Shown: positions 58,773-64,000 of the stretch, piece by piece
Position numbering within the stretch: position 1 is the first letter of the stretch
How the letters are laid out: every line of letters begins with the position of its first letter
Assembly (NCBI GenBank): GCA_017591395.1
Contig: WEDG01002042.1
Location: forward strand, 36,186 to 100,185
Reading direction: 5' to 3'
DNA: 64,000 nucleotides
Origin: Schistocephalus solidus
Taxonomy: Eukaryota; Platyhelminthes; Cestoda; Diphyllobothriidea; Diphyllobothriidae
Notes under the pieces: generated by a model
What the model was told of the DNA's origin: nothing
The model's database searches: none
What the model saw: the letters and a program-made list of their open reading frames with translations, nothing else
Program-made: the position numbers and the translations under genes

Positions 58773-60239
58773 AAATCCACATCTATTTGGACTTCGAAAT
58801 TTAGTATTGGAATACAGGATGAAGTCGGAAATGCAAAAGGCTATTTGTAACACGAAGAACTCGGAAGTCTTTTAACAAAACTTCGCAAACAGAAGAATAG
58901 AAATGACAGCCGAAACACCATTATTATAAGTTCTACAGCCAGAATAGCAACCTTTTAAATTCCTGTTAAGGACTCAGAAGGTTAAAAAAACAAATTTGCA
59001 GAGGTCCCACCTGACTACAGCGGTAAAAGATATATGACCGGAGATTACGTTCTTAAATCACCAACGAGGTTGAACTGGAATTCACATGCACTTCAAAATG
59101 CACATGATGGGAGTTCTCTTTTACCAATGGGCGATAGGACTAGCTAGTAATATCAACACTTGGTCGCCGAAGAACCGTTGCAATCTTCTTCTCTCAGCTA
59201 CCCCAGGTGCGCTAAAAACAGTTATATGGATGCAACGATGGAGAGTTGATGCTAGAGTGGATGGAAAAATCCATAAGAGAAACCTGCCGTGAAATTCGAC
59301 CCTGATATATCCCTCGAGAAATTTAGTCGCCAGCATGATATTTAATCAGAAAATGGACCCTGTAAACCACCCTGATAGTCAAATAGAGTTATAGGCGAAT
59401 ACGTGAAGATCTTCTACAAGCATTAAAAATTGTGGAAGGATTGGATTGTTGCCATGCTTTTGAGGGCATTTATGAATTTGCTACCAATACCAAACTCCGA
59501 GGCCCCCATTAATACTGCGCGTACATAAGCTATGGTTGAATATGCGCAGGTTCTCAATCGCTGCCAGGTAATCAAACCATGGAGTGCACAGCCCACAGGG
59601 CGATATGAGATTAAACTTTAGCATTAGGCCTCAGAACTCCGCACGCAGATTATATGGACCCCGTTGAAATATTGCAACCCACGTCGTTTTTGTACATAGA
59701 ACTCAATTTTACATATTGAATATTCAGATGCTCACGCATATTTCACTCAATAAAAAGAAATTAAATGAAGGAAAACCTTTAGAAAATCCAAATAAATAGT
59801 CATTGGTCTGGCAACAGTGCCTGGTTGATCAGGGTTTGCTTGAAACAGATGGCCGAGACACAGAGTGCCTCACTCCTTTTCATTCCCTTCAAACCCATTT
59901 GCTCTACAATAACCTGGAAGTTAAAGTTCGCAAAGCATTCCACTTGAAAAACTAGGACAAAAATAATAAGGGAGGTATGTGACCGATAACTCACAAACCA
60001 TAGTCACTTTTAGTCACTTTATTGAGGGGATTAGGCATTCACCGTTGAGCTCCCCATTCACGTTCAAACATGGCAATAGAATAAACGTTTCGAACAATAA
60101 ATCTTACAAATGCAAATGTAAAGTCATCGATATGTGTGGGCCAGGCGCAAGCTTTCGCTAGTGACACAATCTTCATTTTACGTACAATAGCTTCTCAGCA
60201 AATGAGTATCCAGTTCGCATTTAAATGTTTAAACAGTTC
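58773..60239. other. Intergenic, nothing recognised
   Basis: Ordinary AT-rich sequence with short frames lacking domains. Confidence 0.4.
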
Positions 60240-61281
60240 CTGAAATGACCACATTGTCAGGGAGTCCGTTCCATGCTCCAACGACCCTTTGCGAAAAGGC
60301 GTTCCGATGGACGTCCGTGTGGACTAACTTCCTCTGCAGGTTAAAAGGATGCCCCGTCAAATGTTCCATCCCAGTCTATTCGAAGAATTCAGCAAATTCT
60401 AGGGCACATTCAAGGTCTCTGACAATGCGGTAGGTAAGGATGAGGTCACCGTGTGGCTACCTGTAATTGAGAGGAAGCCAGTCTGGCTTCGTAATACAGA
60501 TGACTAAGCTTCTTTACCATCTACGTCACCATCGCCTGCACTCGTTGCAGCAGTAGATAATCCTTTTTAAACCATGGAAGCCAGACCTGGACGGCATACT
60601 ACGACTGAGATCGAACAAATACCCCATAGGTTTTTCGGAATATTTACTGATCAATCTGCACAAATCCACGTATGAGTGCAAATAAGACCTGCTTCGTTCG
60701 TTCAGCTGCCTTAAAAAACACTGTGAAGATGGTTTAAGTATGTGATTTCTTAGAATACCGAGGTCCTTCTGCTCCTCGACAATTGAAAGGCACTGCCCAT
60801 CGAGAAGGTATTGATAGGAATCACCCTCCTCATTGCTCCTTCTGGTATGGAGTCTAAGGACCACAAACATCCAAACGTTAAAATTTAAGAGCCAAAGAGC
60901 AAACCAGCTGCTAAGACGGTTGAGATCCTCTTGAAGTGCGTGCCTGTCGAAATCAGATCTGATGACCCTCGACAATTTAACATCATCTGCAAACATGATG
61001 GCGCTGCAACCCAGGTCGTCGACACAAACGTTGATGTACACTAAGAAGAATAACGGCCCTAATACCGAGCCTTGGGGGACACCACTGAGAACCGAAGTAG
61101 GTGCTGACTTCGAGGTATCGAAGCACACAGTTTGCAATCTTCCTGTAAGAAAATCTGCGATTTATGTCAGACGCATTCCTCTTATTCTAATCTAAGATAA
61201 TTTATAGATTAGAGGTTTTTGTGGGACACTGTCAACCGCCTTTTTGAAATCAGTACAGATGACGTCAACCCTGCCATCTTC
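60240..61281 (-). pseudogene. CR1/jockey-like reverse transcriptase fragment
   Basis: On the minus strand: VICTDFKKAVDSVPQKPLIY (RT block 3, with a stop shortly after), then an open frame 61,137-60,526 with SGVPQGSVLGPLFFLVYIN, IMFADDVKLSRVI (catalytic box) and LNRLSSWFALWLLNFN. After further lesions the C-terminal region runs to about 60,240. Upstream RT blocks and the endonuclease are missing. It is related to, but clearly distinct from, the 44-45 kb copy. Decayed and inactive. Confidence 0.8.
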
Positions 61282-62248
61282 GGTGGTCCACAGTCTAAAT
61301 TGCTACCGTTTCTTTGGATACTAACCAGCATCAGAATTCAATTCTGGATCCTAAGATGCTGAGGACTTAAGTTCATTGACACATTTTCATGAGATTTTGT
61401 TTCATACGCCTAAGTGATCAAGAACTAATCACCTCGACGTTTCATTTTCTCATTCTGAAATGTTACTACCATATTACCCTACACTACCACCTGACCATTT
61501 ATTTCCTAAGCAGTTTTTTTCTCCTACCTTCTATTAAAAAATGAAGGCTTATTGAACTCTGCCTCCAATTTTATGGAAGGAGTTTTTTTTTCACTGCCTA
61601 TTTTTTCTAATTCACAAATTATTTTAAAACATTGTTAACTGTTGACATAGCAGGACAAGTTATGTATTTGTACATTTTATCTGCACACATGGTCATGACT
61701 TTATTTCGTTACTAATGTTTGCTTAGACAGTGCCTTGCCAGTGCTAACCAAATAGTAAATTGGCTGCCATCACGCTTTTTGCGCGCTTTGCTGGTTTTTG
61801 GTTGCAAGTATAAACTGATTGAGTGCCAGTCGTGGATTTCGAAGTCAACTCAACAGGTTTCCCTTTAAAGGAAGTTCCGTGACTGGTTCTGTTGCTGGCA
61901 AACAATTGTTTTGAGTCCATGAATGTTAAAAAACTCCGTAAAAGTATGTTCTCCTTTGAGCGTATAACGAAAATGTCTGACTGGCTTTGGAGTAGTGCGA
62001 GTATTTAATGCAATATGAGCAAAAATGTTTATACTGGTTCAAAAACGCTTTTGAAAAATACTATAAACGGTATGAAGGATATTCAGGAATGACTCAGCCG
62101 TTCGGAGATGTCAAAGGTCCTGGATAACTTCAGATCTTAACGAGGTTGTACACGTTTGGTTCCCTGAGTGGTTGTCAGTTTTTATTGGTGCAGAGACTGC
62201 GCAGTCAACTTGAATAAGATGATAAACAAATTCCAATTTGATGTCGTT
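61282..62248. other. Intergenic, nothing recognised
   Basis: AT-rich; no frames of note. Confidence 0.4.
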
Positions 62249-63400
62249 TTATGACGAATTTTGGCAAAAGAAAGAATTCCAGATGAGCAGGAAGCAAGTA
62301 AGTACATGCATTTGAAACAGTATTGTCCGGAACAGTCCTAGTGAAGTGGTAACGGAGAACAAATTGTCCAAGTTGGAGAACAAATAATTGGTGGTGCTTA
62401 AAAAGTCTTCAAGGAAGACTAACGGGGGTAATGACAGAAAGCTTTGGGAGAGTTGAACTATTATTAAGTCGGAAAAGGAGACAAAAGCCTGCTTCAATTC
62501 TCCTGACCCAAAGAAATTTTAGCTTCATTAGCTGACATCTTGTTGTGTAGGAAGAAGTTGAAAGAGTTGGAAATAGGAGTTTTTTTGTGAAATGTATTTG
62601 GAAATTTTCAATTTTTGAACGGCTAGATTCGTTCATTAAACCGAAGAAAGGACAGCAAAATTCAAGAATGGAAAGTACAAACATACAATAAAGTCTTATT
62701 TTAATTTCAGGAAGGTAGAAATTATAAGAAATAAAGCCGCAAATCTGGGCAGCTTTGACCGTAATTCTATCGGAATGAGGCGAAAGATCTAATTTATTGG
62801 TGACGCTTAAGCCCAAGTCCTTGATGGAGGAACATTCAATCATAGGGCAACCTTCAAAGATAAGAGGTTGCGGCAGCCTAAGAGGCCCAAAACTCATGTA
62901 GTGACACTTAGTAGGAGAGAACTCCATTAGCCATGTGGAGTTCCAGGCCGAAAAAGCATCTTAGTCTGAATGAATTTGTTCTAGGCACCGTTCGGTCGTA
63001 GAGTTAGAGAAGGAATACGCGCATTTGAGGTCATCAGCATAAATAAAAGACTGAGAATGTTTAACTGTCAATGAAATATCATTTATATACAGTAAGACCA
63101 ACAAAGGACCTAATACGGTACCTTGAAGGACACAACTAACAATCGGGTTAGCACTTGAATATGAGGACCCTACTAAACGTTTCGTTTTCGATCATTTAGG
63201 AATGATCTAATAAAGTCAGTAAGGGGACTACGAAATCCTATAGCTTCTAGTTTAGCTATAAGTCGTTTATGAGGCACTTTATCGAATGCCTTACTAAGAT
63301 CAAAAAAGATAACTACCACAGAGAGATGATCATTACGAAGAGAGGTTAGTAGATTTAGAAAATGCATTTGGCAGGGTTCACAAGAGCAGTCTGGTAAATA
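62249..63400 (-). pseudogene. Non-LTR (CR1/jockey-like) reverse transcriptase fragment, third copy
   Basis: On the minus strand: FFDLSKAFDKVPHKRLIAKL (63,367-63,173), then in another frame GTVLGPLLVLLYINDISL and FIYADDLKCAYSFSNS (catalytic YADD near 63,030). A 172-codon frame (62,927-62,409) follows with MEFSPTKCHYMSFG, IKDLGLSVTNKLDLSPHSDR and ILEFCCPFFGLMNESSRSKI, then a frameshift into 62,497-62,249. The I-K-D-LG-hydrophobic block is typical of the thumb region after the RT palm. The YADD box and sequence differ from the other two copies, so this is another lineage. At least two frameshifts and one stop are present. Confidence 0.8.
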
Positions 63401-64000
63401 AATAATAAATAAATAAATTGTATATTTAAGGCCCAGAGAGCCCCGTCATTTCAAACTTAGTATCGCGGTATTAATAAATACAAAGTGCATAATTGCTGCT
63501 CTATGTGAGCAGCCATATTAACAGCAGAAATTAACAATATGGAAGGCATATCCGATTTAGAACGATTTGCCATTTTTAAAACAATAGACAACAATCTTTA
63601 ACATAAACGGTGAACTAGAAAAGAAGCAGTAAAAAACTCCTACGGTTAAATCGGAGGTGGCGTTCAGCTAGCCGCCAATTTAAAAAAAGGAGAAAAAAAC
63701 TGCTTCACTAAACAATTAATAGCTAGATGCAATGGGAAAGTGCTGTGATGTTGCTGACAACGGATGATGGTTCAGAACGCTACTTGTCGTGTGAGAGATA
63801 ATATAGCAGTCAGAGCTATTATTTGTAACCACCAGTGGAGGTGAGAGAGGACGGACTCATCGTGGACACCAGGGTCAAAACGAAGAGGGGACAGTAGAGG
63901 TCATGAGATCATCATTGAGATGCGACCTTGCCGACTGCATTGTCCACCAATCAAAGAGGCAAAACAATCAGAACTTGCCTTGATCCTGAAAAACAAAACA
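63395..64000. other. Window end, no gene recognised
   Basis: A short (AAAT)n run at 63,395-63,418 borders the RT fragment. The rest shows no recognisable feature. Confidence 0.4.

Overview
This is eukaryotic DNA from an animal, most likely a flatworm, and my best guess is a diphyllobothriidean tapeworm (the Spirometra / Dibothriocephalus / Schistocephalus group). The basis is: spliced genes with GT-AG introns, very long repeat-filled introns, tRNA-headed SINEs, Penelope-like elements, CR1/jockey-like reverse transcriptases, and a C2H2 finger array of a type I recall as very abundant in those tapeworm genomes. The taxon is an inference. No bacterial genes, operons, CRISPR arrays or functional RNA genes were seen.

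Bases 1-28,865 (+ strand) hold a neuregulin-like growth factor gene, the main discovery of the window. No single open frame reveals it. It appears only when eleven small exons with matching splice phases are joined: an N-terminal region resembling the segment before the Ig domain of neuregulins, one I-set Ig domain split over two exons, a short linker, one six-cysteine EGF domain split between Cys4 and Cys5, a short stalk, one transmembrane helix, a basic juxtamembrane segment and a Ser/Thr/Pro/Tyr-rich cytoplasmic tail. The model has 494 residues from the first complete codon in the window; the true 5' end lies upstream. Its introns are full of SINEs, Penelope remnants and microsatellites.

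Bases 29,000-43,000 are intergenic: a large (ACT)n microsatellite, several members of an interspersed GC-rich repeat family (called family A here), AT-rich repeats (families B and C), and no recognisable host gene. Bases 42,880-46,800 contain nested minus-strand CR1/jockey-like fragments, including a reverse transcriptase with one in-frame stop. Bases 47,160-48,190 hold a small tandem repeat and a tandem SINE array. A decayed Penelope-like element (RT plus GIY-YIG) lies at 50.58-51.47 kb.

Bases 51,696-53,115 (- strand) encode the second host gene, RTN4IP1 (mitochondrial NADPH oxidoreductase of the MDR/quinone reductase type), complete in two exons and 407 residues.

Bases 53,985-64,000 are accessory again: family A repeats, a C2H2 finger array that looks like the tail of a retroelement, a second palindromic SINE cluster, and two further decayed CR1/jockey-like RT fragments at 60.2-61.3 and 62.2-63.4 kb. 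The two host genes show no functional link. One is a signalling ligand with giant introns; the other is a compact metabolic gene.
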